Both the position numbers and the translations under genes were made by a program. The notes beneath the pieces were generated by a model, which had not been told where the DNA came from, made no database searches, and was given only the letters and a program-made list of their open reading frames with translations. Shown here piece after piece: positions 14,792 through 23,676 of a stretch of DNA of 64,000 nucleotides (the first letter of the stretch is position 1; each line of letters begins with the position of its first letter). This DNA is from Terriglobus sp. RCC_193 (GTDB lineage Bacteria > Acidobacteriota > Terriglobia > Terriglobales > Acidobacteriaceae): positions 1,060,037 through 1,124,036 of the forward strand of contig NZ_JBFUPK010000002.1 in the NCBI RefSeq assembly GCF_041355105.1, read 5' to 3'.

Positions 14792-16207
14792 CTAAGTGAA
14801 CATGAACTCTGCGGTCATCTTTGCGGAGACGCCGGGGACTAAGCGTGCCCATTGGGCGCTGAAGCCTTCGGGGAAGATCACTGGGTGGTATTCGCCTGCG
14901 GATAACTTCACTGTTTCGTACTTCACCCATGTGCCATCGCCAAGGAAATCAATCTGAATTTCGACGGTGCCTGCCTTGTCGCTGATGAGGTGAAGCATCT
15001 TGTGTTCGAAGTTGGTGAACAGGAACGGATCGGATGGTTCGCCTGCTTTGACCATGTCCTTGCGCCATGGGCCGCCCCATCCTTTTGGCTTGCCCCAGCT
15101 CCATAGGTCATCTGTTTTGCCGAACCAGATGCCGCTTTGCGGTTGGCCGGCGACGGCATTGTTGTCATTGTTGGGGGTGGTTTCATTGCCGCCGAGTGCG
15201 AGCATACCGCGGAAGCTGCAGTAGTCAGGGATGATGCGCAGGTGCTGGCAGACGGGCTTCACGCCCCAGATGCGATCTTCAAACGCGAGGGGCTGCAGCT
15301 CATAAAACATGCCCTGAATGTCCATCATGTAATGTTCCGTTTCCACTTCGCGGATGCGCATCCATTCGGTTTGCCAACCTTGTTCAAAGGCGTGCGATGG
15401 TTTGGGCAGGCGATAGAGTTGCCACTCGCCTTTGACGAGCGCGCGGAAGAGTACGGACTTCTCATCCCATCCGCTGGCGAACATGACGTTGCCCATGTTT
15501 TCGCGCGCGGCTACGTCCATGTGCGGCTTGTCGCTGATGCGTTTCCAGGGGCCTTTGCCGTCCCACTCGAAGAGGCCTGCCTGTGTTTCTCCGTAGGCAA
15601 AGAAGCCGTTGTTGGAGACGACGACGCGACCCTGCGCGGTGTAGCCGCCTTTGAAGTGTGGCTGCGCTTTGATGTTCATGTCCTTGGTCAGATCGGTCAG
15701 GAGACGCGGCTTCAGATCGTTCACGTCCATCTCAAAGACGAGGCCTTCCATGGTCATGAAGTAGACACGGTTCTTTGGGTCGGTGAGGTGCGGCATGGTG
15801 GAGGTGAGGCGATGTTCGACGAGGCCTTCAATGCGGCGCCACTTGCCGGTGGAGTCGATGATGTATGGGCCGATGATGCATTGATTGCTGGCGTGATGGA
15901 TGAAGCGGTTGGCGTACACGCCGTTGGGCATGTCGAGGGCTTCGATCTTTAGATCGTCTTCGAGGCGATAGAGGCCGAGGCCCGTGCCGGTGCGTTTGCC
16001 AGAGGAGTTGTAGGTGACGGCATATAGTCCGTCGGCCCACGGCATCAGCGCGCCTACACCGCATTCCGTGCGTGTGGCATTGTTGTCCGCGCGGATGCCA
16101 ACGTTGGGGATTCCGGGAATTACTTTCTGCGCTATGGCATAGCCCGTGGTGGCGGCGAGCGAAGCAAGAACGGAACGGCGAGTAATGGAACGCGGCAGGT
16201 ATGTCAT
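14792..16207 (-). CDS. Tat-exported beta-propeller-like protein, function unknown
   Basis: A 471-aa protein from ATG 16207 (AAGGGAG upstream). It has a Tat-type leader (RSITRRSVLASLAATTGYA), then many repeated short segments with Gly-Trp or Asp-Gly turns (GLYAVTYNSSG, GLVFEMDVND, GLFEWDGKG, GIWFGKTDDLWSWGKPKGWG), as in propeller folds. A C-terminal beta-sandwich-like part follows from about residue 400. No catalytic motif is recognised. The neighbouring Tat-exported carboxylesterase on the same strand may share its biology, but 180 bp separates them. Likely periplasmic. Confidence 0.65.
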   Translation of the reverse strand: MTYLPRSITRRSVLASLAATTGYAIAQKVIPGIPNVGIRADNNATRTECGVGALMPWADGLYAVTYNSSGKRTGTGLGLYRLEDDLKIEALDMPNGVYANRFIHHASNQCIIGPYIIDSTGKWRRIEGLVEHRLTSTMPHLTDPKNRVYFMTMEGLVFEMDVNDLKPRLLTDLTKDMNIKAQPHFKGGYTAQGRVVVSNNGFFAYGETQAGLFEWDGKGPWKRISDKPHMDVAARENMGNVMFASGWDEKSVLFRALVKGEWQLYRLPKPSHAFEQGWQTEWMRIREVETEHYMMDIQGMFYELQPLAFEDRIWGVKPVCQHLRIIPDYCSFRGMLALGGNETTPNNDNNAVAGQPQSGIWFGKTDDLWSWGKPKGWGGPWRKDMVKAGEPSDPFLFTNFEHKMLHLISDKAGTVEIQIDFLGDGTWVKYETVKLSAGEYHPVIFPEGFSAQWARLVPGVSAKMTAEFMFT

Positions 16208-16390
16208 GAGCAGCAATCTCCCTTGTATGTCGAACAGGAGTGCCGCATGTTTGCGTGCGGACAGCGGCCCCTCTATTTCGACAGCGGAAGCATACCGCAC
16301 AAGTCAAACGATTAACTAGCGGTATTTATGGATATTTGGGGTAAATCCATTTTGTACGAACTGGCGGTTCCGGCCACGGGGCCAATGGCT

Positions 16391-17908
16391 TTAAGCGAAA
16401 GGAAATCCGTCCCACAGGCGGAGTTCCGCTTCAGCCGGTTGTTGCTGTACCTGGCTTGTCGCGTTGAAGAGCATGGTGGTGCGTTGCTTTGCATTCCACT
16501 GGGGCCATGTGGGCAGGCCGTTTGCTGCGGGGACGTTGCCCTGGATGAAGCTGACCCACGCGGTATGCATCTCCCTTGAGAGAGTCTGCGCTGCGGGCGG
16601 TTCCCCTGTGGCGAGATGCTCGAAGACATAGCCGAGGTCGTATGCGTGATAGCTGGTGCCTTTGTGTGGGCCGGTGGCGGCTGTTTCATCAAGACGATAG
16701 ACGTAGGTGGCGCCACCGCCGCCCTGCTTATGTGCTTCTGCTACGCGGATGCTTGGTACCCAATACTCTTCGGCGGTGAGCGCGCGGATGTTACGGTCTG
16801 CAATGGACATCTGCGGATACACCGTTGCGTAATTTGCCAGCACTGCCTGGAACTGCGCCTCCGTGGCGTTGCCGAGACGCCTTTGCGTGATGGGTTCTGC
16901 GGCATGGTCGCCGAGGTAGAAGGCGTTCTCATCGCGGCAGGTGCCGATGAGCAGACGCTTGCCACGGGAATTGCCTGCGGCAAGGGCAGGGATGGCGCGA
17001 TGCGGAAGGAGTTGACCTCCACCCTGTACGCGCAGCGGGAAGTTGCCGGGAGCAGCTTCGATCATGCGCTGTTGCAAGGCGATGAGTTGTTGCGAGGGGA
17101 GAGCGAGAATCGCGTTGCGGCTGCGGTCTGTCAGTTGCGATGCGAACGCTTCTGTTACGCGATGGGCACCGGCGGTGTCGAGGATGCGTTCTCCGCCGCC
17201 GCTCTCGGAGATCATTGCGGAGAAGTATGGGCGCGCTTCCTCGACCGCCATCAGGAAGGCTATTAACTTTGCGCCCGCGGATTGGCCGCCGATGGTGACA
17301 CGTGCCGGGTCGCCACCGAAGGCTGCGATGTTCTCATGGACCCATCGGAGCGCCATTACGAGATCGCGCAGGCCGTTGTTGGCGCTGTCGGCATAGTCGG
17401 GGCCGAGCAGGGGCGACCAGTCGAGGAAGCCGAAGACACCAAGGCGATACGGCACCGTGACCATGATGACGCCATCGTGCGCGAAGACTGCGCCATCCAC
17501 ATCGACGGGACTGCCCCCAGTGAATCCACCGCCGTGAATCCAGACGAAGACTGGTCGCGGCTTGTCGATCTTTGCGGGCGTGTAGATGTTCAGGTACAGG
17601 CAGTCTTCGCTCTGGTGGGGGTGGCTGGGTTGCATGGCGCTTGCGGCGAACTTTGTGGCATCGCGCATGCCGCTCCAGGGTTTGGCAGGCTGTGTTGCGC
17701 GGAAACGCAGTGCGCCTACCGGTGGCTGTGCGAAGGGGATGCCGAGAAAGCGGCGGATACCATTGGTTTCTTCGCCAACCAGCGTGCCAAGTTTCGTTTT
17801 GACCTGTGGACGGCTGGATGTCTGCGCGAGAAGCGGATGAAATGCCGTTCCTGCAGCGGTTATCGCTGCGTATTGCAAGACCTGCCGCCGTGTCCACACT
17901 GTACTCAT
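16391..17908 (-). CDS. Type B carboxylesterase, Tat-exported
   Basis: A 505-aa alpha/beta hydrolase. The Tat leader is TRRQVLQYAAITAAGTAF. Then come the family's opening strand KLGTLVGEETNGIRRFLGIP, FAQPPVG, the EDCLYLNIYTP motif, the oxyanion segment HGGGFTGGS and the nucleophile elbow GGQSAGA (about residue 208). A later Tyr-His (GTSYHAYDLGY) is the expected catalytic histidine. It hydrolyses carboxylic esters in the periplasm, perhaps plant-derived acyl esters. Length is normal for the family. Confidence 0.92.
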   Translation of the reverse strand: MSTVWTRRQVLQYAAITAAGTAFHPLLAQTSSRPQVKTKLGTLVGEETNGIRRFLGIPFAQPPVGALRFRATQPAKPWSGMRDATKFAASAMQPSHPHQSEDCLYLNIYTPAKIDKPRPVFVWIHGGGFTGGSPVDVDGAVFAHDGVIMVTVPYRLGVFGFLDWSPLLGPDYADSANNGLRDLVMALRWVHENIAAFGGDPARVTIGGQSAGAKLIAFLMAVEEARPYFSAMISESGGGERILDTAGAHRVTEAFASQLTDRSRNAILALPSQQLIALQQRMIEAAPGNFPLRVQGGGQLLPHRAIPALAAGNSRGKRLLIGTCRDENAFYLGDHAAEPITQRRLGNATEAQFQAVLANYATVYPQMSIADRNIRALTAEEYWVPSIRVAEAHKQGGGGATYVYRLDETAATGPHKGTSYHAYDLGYVFEHLATGEPPAAQTLSREMHTAWVSFIQGNVPAANGLPTWPQWNAKQRTTMLFNATSQVQQQPAEAELRLWDGFPFA

Positions 17909-18011
17909 CTCTTCTCCCTGTCTGCGAAGTCCTTTGTATCAAAGGCGGAGATGTCGTGTGGCCTTGTGTATGGTTTTGGCGCGCCTGCTTTCCAGAATGT
18001 TAGTTAAGGAA

Positions 18012-18797
18012 CTAATTTTTCTGCATGTCTTCGACCATTGCCAGGAAGGCGTCGCTGGTTCTGATGTCTGCAAATTCCTTGTCGTGCATGAGGCGGTTGC
18101 GGTCGCGGAAGCCTTCGAGGATGGCTTTGCGCAGGTAGTCGAGCGCCATCTTCCGGCTGCCGGCCTGCGCGTAGGTAGCAGCCAGGTGGTAGTGGATTTC
18201 ACTGGCGCTTTTCACCTTTGAGTTTGCCGGGATGCCGCGATTCGCAGAGCGTTCCAGGATGCCGGGATCAATTGCGAGTGCCTTGCGATACTCTGCGTCA
18301 CCCTTGCGGAAGTTGCGTTTTGCGTAATAAAGCGTGCCGAGGTTCTGCATGGTGTTGGGATCGTTTGGCTTCAGCTTCAGCGATTTGCGGTACATCTTTT
18401 CTGCGCGTGGCAGATCGCCCTGACTGTGCGACAGCGTGCCCAGGTTGTTGTATGCCTCGGCATATTTGGGATTCAGCTTGATGGCCGCTTCAAAGCTGGT
18501 GCGTGCGCGGTCCCACATAAACATGTGTTCGCAGGCGATGCCTAGTTTGTTCAGGATGGTTGCGGTGGGCGGGAGCTGCTCGTAAACATGGATTGCCGCG
18601 AGATACCGCCCGCGTATCGCGAGCGTATCTGCCAATTCTTCCGAGGGTGGCAGCGTGGATGCGGTGTCGGCAGCGGCAGGGCTGTTCGTGGTGACGGCGG
18701 CCGGAGTGACAGGCGTATCTGCCGCAGGCGGAGCAGCCTGCTGCGCCCACAGCAGATACGGTGCGAAGAAGAGGGGAAGCAGAGCAGTACGAACCAT
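18012..18797 (-). CDS. Secreted TPR-repeat protein
   Basis: A 261-aa protein starting at ATG 18797 after a strong AAGGAGGG. The signal peptide ends LLWAQQ; an Ala/Pro/Thr-rich linker follows. At least three tetratricopeptide repeats are visible between residues ~95 and 200: ARTSFEAAIKLNPKYAEAYNN, then GDLPRAEKMYRKSLKLKPND and RKGDAEYRKALAIDP. A final helical region follows (AGSRKMALDYLRKAILEGF). TPR proteins are periplasmic or outer-membrane scaffolds; the partner is unknown. It is downstream of no clear operon. Confidence 0.85.
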   Translation of the reverse strand: MVRTALLPLFFAPYLLWAQQAAPPAADTPVTPAAVTTNSPAAADTASTLPPSEELADTLAIRGRYLAAIHVYEQLPPTATILNKLGIACEHMFMWDRARTSFEAAIKLNPKYAEAYNNLGTLSHSQGDLPRAEKMYRKSLKLKPNDPNTMQNLGTLYYAKRNFRKGDAEYRKALAIDPGILERSANRGIPANSKVKSASEIHYHLAATYAQAGSRKMALDYLRKAILEGFRDRNRLMHDKEFADIRTSDAFLAMVEDMQKN

Positions 18798-18971
18798 GGA
18801 AACCCTCCTTTCGGGGGAGCCGCAGGTTGGTGAAAAGCATAGTGCGCCTGCGAGTATGCCATACGCAAGGGGTATTTTCATGGGGCGGAAATGATGTGCG
18901 CGCTGGCGATGTTGCTGTATTTCAGGGGCTCCGTCGGCAAGTGAATCGGTTACAGATATACTGCCGCCATC

Positions 18972-19625
18972 ATGGCAACGGCGAAGAAATCTCCCGCAAA
19001 AACAATGTCTGCACAGAGCTTTGACCGACGCGTGGATGCGCAGATCGCAAAGGCCCCCGAGTATGCAAAACCCATCCTGGAACATCTTCGACAGATGGTG
19101 CACAAGGCCGTTCCGGAGACCGTGGAGGATGTGAAGTGGAGTCGGCCATTCTTCATGCTGAACGGTGAGAACCTTTGCTTTATGGCGGCGTTCAAGAATT
19201 ACTGCGCGTTTGGTTTCTGGTCGCCGAAGATGCCGGAGTATCTGCAGTCGCAGGGGATGCCGAAGGTGGAAGGTGCAGGCAGCATTGGGCAGATTGCTTC
19301 GTTGAAAGATCTGCCCAAGGACCTGCCGAAGTATGTGAAGTATGCCGCTGAGTTGATTCGCAAGGGCGAAGCCGGATCTGCGATGGAGGGTCGTACACGC
19401 AAAGGCACGCGGCAGGAGATTGAAATGCCGGATGCGTTCTCCACTCTGCTGAAGAAATCAAAGAATGCGAAGACGAATTTTGATGCTCTGCCGCCGAGTT
19501 GCAAACGCGAGTACCTGGAGTGGATCACCACGGCAAAGAAAGAGGAGACACGCGATAAGCGCATGGGCGAAGCCATCACGATGCTGGAGGCGGGACGCCG
19601 CTTTAACGATAAGTATCGTTCGTGA
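18972..19625 (+). CDS. DUF1801 / YdeI-OmpD-associated family protein
   Basis: A 217-aa cytoplasmic protein. The N-terminal half (residues ~20-135) is a YdhG-like DUF1801 fold: ILEHLRQMVHKAVPETVEDVKWSRPFFML, then FWSPKMPEYL. The C-terminal part (AFSTLLKKSKNAKTNFDALPPSCKREYLEWITTAKKEETRDKR) matches the YdeI/bacteriocin-resistance module, with its R-x3-I-E...A-K-K pattern. The biochemical role of this family is unknown; some members affect antimicrobial peptide resistance. An ATG with modest upstream purines is the only sensible start. A MITE-like element follows 28 bp downstream. Confidence 0.85.
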   Translation: MATAKKSPAKTMSAQSFDRRVDAQIAKAPEYAKPILEHLRQMVHKAVPETVEDVKWSRPFFMLNGENLCFMAAFKNYCAFGFWSPKMPEYLQSQGMPKVEGAGSIGQIASLKDLPKDLPKYVKYAAELIRKGEAGSAMEGRTRKGTRQEIEMPDAFSTLLKKSKNAKTNFDALPPSCKREYLEWITTAKKEETRDKRMGEAITMLEAGRRFNDKYRS

Positions 19626-19653
19626 TTACGAGCTCTACTTTGCAACGGAGGGC

Positions 19654-19793
19654 TGTCATTCTGAGGAGCGGAGCGACGAAGAATCACGAGGATGCTCCTG
19701 CTGTCGACACAGCAGAAAGTTTCTTGTGAGGAAGGCTCGTGTCGCGTTGGTTATTGAAGCATCGCTGAGATTCTTCGCTTCGCTCAGAATGAC
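19654..19793. mobile_element. MITE-like element, copy 2
   Basis: 140 bp. The outer ends GTCATTCTGAG and CTCAGAATGAC are perfect 11-bp inverted repeats, with inner CGAAGAATC/GATTCTTCG also inverted. An internal hairpin CTGCTGT-CGAC-ACAGCAG lies at 19699-19716. There is no coding capacity, so it would need a transposase in trans. The copy at 13668-13797 is more degenerate, and a right-end fragment is at 9612-9636. Confidence 0.78.
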
Positions 19794-19816
19794 GATGGAC
19801 CCGACGGTGGACATGA

Positions 19817-19861
19817 GAAAGCCCGCATCGTGTGCGGGCATTCTCATGTATGCGGGCTTTC
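19817..19861 (-). terminator. Terminator of the small secreted-protein gene
   Basis: GAAAGCCCGCAT (19817-19828) pairs with ATGCGGGCTTTC (19850-19861), a 12-bp perfect stem with a shorter internal copy GCGGGCA. It lies 16 bp beyond the minus-strand stop and could also end plus-strand transcription, since TTTT follows on that side. Confidence 0.75.
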
Positions 19862-19876
19862 TTTTAGGGGTGGTTA

Positions 19877-20230
19877 TTAGTAAGGACGCGGTCCACCTGG
19901 TCCGCGGTTATGACCCCACCACGTGTTGTAGCCGCGCTGAAATGCATCCTGATAGGCCCTGCGATCGGGGCCGCGATAGTTGCGATACTCATCGCGATTC
20001 ATCACTGTGGGACGGCGCCGATTTTCAAAATCCTTTTGCGCACCATACAGGCCATCGCGGAAGCCCTGACGCTGGATATTACGGGTGAAGTCGCGAGGCG
20101 GGGCATCCCAGCGTCCGGGGCCCTGGCCATAGCCTTGGGGCGGTGGTGGTCCCTGGGCGAAAAGTGCTGCAGGCGCGGCGATCATGCCGGCACCAAGTAC
20201 AAGTGCTGCGATACGTGTCTTCGTGTTCAT
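19877..20230 (-). CDS. Small secreted Arg/Gly/Pro-rich protein
   Basis: A 117-aa protein from ATG 20230 after a GAGGGAGC-type site. The signal peptide is MNTKTRIAALVLGAGMIAA...ALFAQ. The mature part is basic and aromatic, with repeated Arg-Gly/Arg-Arg-Asp turns (FRDGLYGAQKDFENRR, EYRNYRGPDRRAYQDAFQRGY). Such short 'YxxxR..Y..AFxRGY' proteins are frequent in Acidobacteria and have no assigned role. It has its own terminator. Confidence 0.7.
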   Translation of the reverse strand: MNTKTRIAALVLGAGMIAAPAALFAQGPPPPQGYGQGPGRWDAPPRDFTRNIQRQGFRDGLYGAQKDFENRRRPTVMNRDEYRNYRGPDRRAYQDAFQRGYNTWWGHNRGPGGPRPY

Positions 20231-20331
20231 TCGTGCTCCCTCACTTCCGACTGCATTGGAGTGGACACAGACTTGGAGTAAAGGTCGCGGTCTTCTCGTT
20301 GCCTGTGGTGTAAAAAGAGGACCGCGTCCGA

Positions 20332-22404
20332 TTACCAGACTCTGCAAACGTTAGTCTTGATCATGGGCGCTGTCTTTGCACATTGAAATGCTTTTGCGAA
20401 CTCCGGCATGTTCACCACAATGCCGTTGATGCGCGCATAGCCGGGCGAATGTTCGTTGGTAAGCGCGTTCATGCGGAGTTGCTCCGGTCTTTGATTCTCA
20501 CATGCCCACTGTGCAAAGCCGATGAAGAATCGCTGATCCGGCGTGAAGCCATCCACGGGCTTCAATGATTGGCCTTCGGTTGCTTTCTTCCATGCCATGT
20601 AGGCGATCAGCGTGCCACCGAGGTCGGCGACATCCTCCCCGCTGGTCAGCTTGCTGTTGATGTGAATGTCATCGACGATGGTGTACGTTGCGAACTGATC
20701 GCGCAGGCAGTTGATGCGGTCTTCAAAGCCTTTTGCGTCGTCTTTCGTCCACCAGTCGCGCAGATTACCTTCTGCGTCGAACTGGCGTCCCTGATCGTCG
20801 AAACCATGCGTCAACTCGTGGCCAATGGTGGAGCCTGTATTGCCATAGTTCGGCGCGTCGTCGGCCTTTGCTTCATACAGCGGCGGCTGCAACACGCCCG
20901 CGGGAAAGTTGATGTCGTTCATCTGCGGGTCGTAATACGCATTCACCGTTGGCGGTGACATCATCCATTCGTTGCGGTCCACCGGCTTGCCGATCTTGCC
21001 GAAGTCGCGTTCGCTTTCAAACGCCACTGCACGGTGATAATCCGCAAAGAAATCGTTGCGTGTAATGGTTAGTTTCGAATAGTCGCGCCAGTGATCGGGA
21101 TAACCAATCTTGTTGCGAATGGTCTTCAACTTCTTTAATGCTTCGGCCTTGGTTGCAGGACTCATCCAGTCCAGATGTTCAATCTCCTGCTTCATGGAAT
21201 CTTCAATGAGATTGGTCATGAGCTGCGTCCTGGCGCGTGTATCTGCAGAGAAGGTGCGACGCACAAACTCCTGTCCTAATGCTTCACCCATGTAGTTGTC
21301 GACCTGGCGCGTGCACGTGCGCCAGCGCGGAGACATGGTGGGGATGCCGCGCAGGTAATGGCTGAAGAAGTCGAACTGCGCTTCGCGCCAGGGCTTGCTC
21401 ATCTGCGATGCGGCCGAGGTCAGTGCGTGGAATCGAAGATAGGCCTTGAGAGCGTCGAGCGGTGCGGTTGTCAGTTGTTGCTGCAGGGCCTTGTTGAACT
21501 CCGACTGCGAGATATTAAGCGTTGTGAAGCCCTGCGCTCCTGCGAGTTGATAGAAGCGTGCCCAGTCCACCGCGGGGACTTGCTGCTGCAGATCCGCAAG
21601 CGTGAGGCGATGAAAAATTTTGTACGGATCGCGGCGATCGACGCGCGAGAGGGAAGCCGTTGCCAGTGCGGTTTCCAGCTTCATGACGGCGTCTGCATCG
21701 GCCTTTGCCTGCGCTGCGGATTCGCCGCTCATGGTGAGCAGATTTTCCATGTAGGCAACGTACTTCTGGCGAATCTCAACGCTTTTGGCATCGGTCTTCA
21801 GGTAGTAATCGCGGTCGGGCAGGCCGAGTCCGCCGGCGTCTTCACCAGCGATGACGTTGTTCGCATTTTGCGGGTCCTGTGTGGAACCCGCGTTGAAGAA
21901 GAATGAACCATCCACATCGACCGCAAAGGCAGGAAGGTCTTTCAACAGAGCTTCACGCGATGGGTAGGCTGCAATGCGGGCAAGTGTGGGCTTGATCGGA
22001 GTAAAACCACGTTGATCGATGGCTGCTTCATCCGTGCACGCCGCGAAGTAGTCGCCAATCTTTTGCTGCGTGGCATTGCGATCTTTCATGGCCGCTGCAT
22101 CACGCAGAATGCCCCACAGAAACTGCTGATTCTCAAACGTCAGTTTGCCGTAGACGCTCCACGCGGACTGGTCGGCGGGGATGGGGTTGTTCTTCTGCCA
22201 GCCGCCGCAGGCGAACTTATAGAAGTCATCGCATGGATTCATGCTGCGGTCGAGGCTGGTGAGATTCAGTACCGGCGAATAGGGCAAGGCCTCCAGGGGA
22301 ACCTGCGGCTTCTGTGCACCGGTGGGCGCAGGCTGCGAGGTAAGATTCTGCGCGGAAACACTGGCGGCAAACAATACAAACGGCGCGATAGTCAGAAAGC
22401 GCAT
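20332..22404 (-). CDS. M13 family zinc metallopeptidase (neprilysin/PepO-like)
   Basis: A 690-aa secreted peptidase. The signal peptide ends at SAQ. N-terminal MNPCDDFYKFACGGW is the family's opening motif. The zinc site is IGHELTHGFDDQGRQ (about residue 526), with the third ligand Glu in EDVADLGG, where the usual ENxADxGG has Asp for Asn. NAYYDPQMNDINFPAG and the closing CRVW are also typical. It cleaves oligopeptides outside the cytoplasm. ATG 22404 is favoured over the GTG at 22413 because GGAG lies 11 bases before it. The length is normal. Confidence 0.95.
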   Translation of the reverse strand: MRFLTIAPFVLFAASVSAQNLTSQPAPTGAQKPQVPLEALPYSPVLNLTSLDRSMNPCDDFYKFACGGWQKNNPIPADQSAWSVYGKLTFENQQFLWGILRDAAAMKDRNATQQKIGDYFAACTDEAAIDQRGFTPIKPTLARIAAYPSREALLKDLPAFAVDVDGSFFFNAGSTQDPQNANNVIAGEDAGGLGLPDRDYYLKTDAKSVEIRQKYVAYMENLLTMSGESAAQAKADADAVMKLETALATASLSRVDRRDPYKIFHRLTLADLQQQVPAVDWARFYQLAGAQGFTTLNISQSEFNKALQQQLTTAPLDALKAYLRFHALTSAASQMSKPWREAQFDFFSHYLRGIPTMSPRWRTCTRQVDNYMGEALGQEFVRRTFSADTRARTQLMTNLIEDSMKQEIEHLDWMSPATKAEALKKLKTIRNKIGYPDHWRDYSKLTITRNDFFADYHRAVAFESERDFGKIGKPVDRNEWMMSPPTVNAYYDPQMNDINFPAGVLQPPLYEAKADDAPNYGNTGSTIGHELTHGFDDQGRQFDAEGNLRDWWTKDDAKGFEDRINCLRDQFATYTIVDDIHINSKLTSGEDVADLGGTLIAYMAWKKATEGQSLKPVDGFTPDQRFFIGFAQWACENQRPEQLRMNALTNEHSPGYARINGIVVNMPEFAKAFQCAKTAPMIKTNVCRVW

Positions 22405-22472
22405 AGAAGGCACGGCTCCAAAGAAAAGACTTCCATCCTTTGTAGCAAGTAAAAATGGCCATCGGTAGTATG

Positions 22473-22489
22473 TCTCGAAATTCTTGAGA
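22473..22489 (+). promoter_or_regulatory. Possible toxin-antitoxin operator
   Basis: TCTCGAAATTCTTGAGA is an imperfect palindrome (12 of 17 positions symmetric) about 45 bp before the antitoxin start. Antitoxins of this class usually repress their own promoter from such a site. Confidence 0.35.
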
Positions 22490-22532
22490 ACGCGCTATTC
22501 TGTTACGGAGCTGCATAGTCGAGGTGACGCTT

Positions 22533-22835
22533 ATGACGGAGACAAGGACGCTGACAGTGGTTTTACCTGTGGACCTTGCAGAGTCAATTCAGGCGCGTGT
22601 GGCCACAGGGAAGTTCGCTTCGGAAAATGATTTGATTGTGCACGATCTACGTGAAGTCGACGATTTTTCCCGTCAGCCAGACGAACTTCCCGGATTTTCG
22701 ATGACCGAGGAAGAGTGGGATAAAGAATTGCAGCGGAGAGTCGAAGCGCTGGATGCCGGGCTTGAATCCACTTACACTCTCCGTGAAGTCGATGAGCGTT
22801 TCAAGGCGATGCGCGAAGAGTATTTGCGCGGATGA
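22533..22835 (+). CDS. ParD-like antitoxin
   Basis: A 100-aa acidic protein. The N-terminus (TRTLTVVLPVDLAESIQARVATGKFASENDLI) is a ribbon-helix-helix of the CopG/ParD type, and the C-terminal half is acidic and helical, suited to wrap the toxin. ATG 22533 follows GAGGTGA; a GTG three codons earlier is possible. The stop overlaps the toxin start by four bases (ATGA), the usual translational coupling. It neutralises the RelE/ParE-like protein encoded next. Confidence 0.82.
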   Translation: MTETRTLTVVLPVDLAESIQARVATGKFASENDLIVHDLREVDDFSRQPDELPGFSMTEEEWDKELQRRVEALDAGLESTYTLREVDERFKAMREEYLRG

Positions 22836-23113
22836 AGCGTTATGAAGTTCTGTTAACAGAGCGGGCTGAACGAGAACTAAAAAGCATCTGGGTTTACGTA
22901 AGAAGTCGCTTCAGCACAGAAGCGGCAGACCGCTTTATTCAAGAAGTTCGATCCGGTTATCTCGAGCTTGAAACGGCCCCGTTTCGTGGGCATATTCGCG
23001 TACGTGACATCCGCGAAATTGGAGTCGCGCAGCGGCGCGTCACCATCAATTTTCGAGTGCAGAATGAGACCGTCACGGTTGTTGCTATCCGCTATCGCGG
23101 ACGCCAACACTGA
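22832..23113 (+). CDS. RelE/ParE family toxin
   Basis: A 93-aa basic protein with the ParE/RelE fold signature: YEVLLTERAERELKSIWVYV, then FIQEVRSGYLELETAPFRG, and the closing strand TVTVVAIRYRGRQH. ParE toxins poison gyrase and RelE toxins cut mRNA; the sequence alone does not decide which. It overlaps the antitoxin gene by four bases. No further mobile-element signs lie around it. Confidence 0.85.
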   Translation: MKRYEVLLTERAERELKSIWVYVRSRFSTEAADRFIQEVRSGYLELETAPFRGHIRVRDIREIGVAQRRVTINFRVQNETVTVVAIRYRGRQH

Positions 23114-23116
23114 AAC

Positions 23117-23671
23117 TTAGTCACTGTAGGAGCGCAGGCGGGCGGGCATCGCATCTTCTGCCAGATCGTGGCCGCAGTTGGTGCAGTACACGTCGGTGAT
23201 GTGTACGCCGCGGAAGCACTGGCCGCAGACGGGCTTCATCTGGAACTGGCACTGTGGGCAGAAGTGGAAGTCGCTGGCGACTTCTGCGCGGCACGAAGGG
23301 CAGCGGCTCAGGATGGGCTGGCGCAGAAGGAAGTAAACGATGGCGCCAATGCCACCCGGCATCACCAGCACAATGAGCATCCACAGTGCGGGACGCATGT
23401 TGCGGCGTTTGACGTCGCGGCTGATGTACCCAATCAGCAGAACATAGCTGGCTAGAGCGGCTCCCCAGCTATAGCTGCCGATGGCATGCATGATGGGGTT
23501 GCCGTGACGAGGCCCTCCGGGAGGGGGGCCTCCAAAATATCCGTAACTGAGAAGCTGGATGCCGGCAAACACCAGAACAGACAGGATGACCGACCAGAGC
23601 GGAATCATTTTCAGATCATCGTCGCTCTGCCCCACGTCCGATCGCTGGCTCTGTTCCGTCTTCCACACCAT
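23117..23671 (-). CDS. Membrane protein with zinc-ribbon C-terminus
   Basis: A 184-aa protein. Three or four transmembrane helices (residues ~22-45, 65-85, 95-115) are followed by two zinc-ribbon modules: CPSCRAEVASDFHFCPQC and CGQCFRGVHITDVYCTNC. The topology puts the ribbons in the cytoplasm. It is the last of three closely spaced minus-strand genes (ECF sigma, membrane protein, this one; 5-bp gap), so it may sense or relay the signal for that sigma factor. Family function is unknown. Confidence 0.75.
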   Translation of the reverse strand: MVWKTEQSQRSDVGQSDDDLKMIPLWSVILSVLVFAGIQLLSYGYFGGPPPGGPRHGNPIMHAIGSYSWGAALASYVLLIGYISRDVKRRNMRPALWMLIVLVMPGGIGAIVYFLLRQPILSRCPSCRAEVASDFHFCPQCQFQMKPVCGQCFRGVHITDVYCTNCGHDLAEDAMPARLRSYSD

Positions 23672-23676
23672 GAGGC

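Noticed and set aside
15137-15952. 271-codon plus-strand frame opposite the Tat propeller gene
   Set aside because: Antisense of a gene with a Tat leader and Shine-Dalgarno; composition is typical of a shadow frame.
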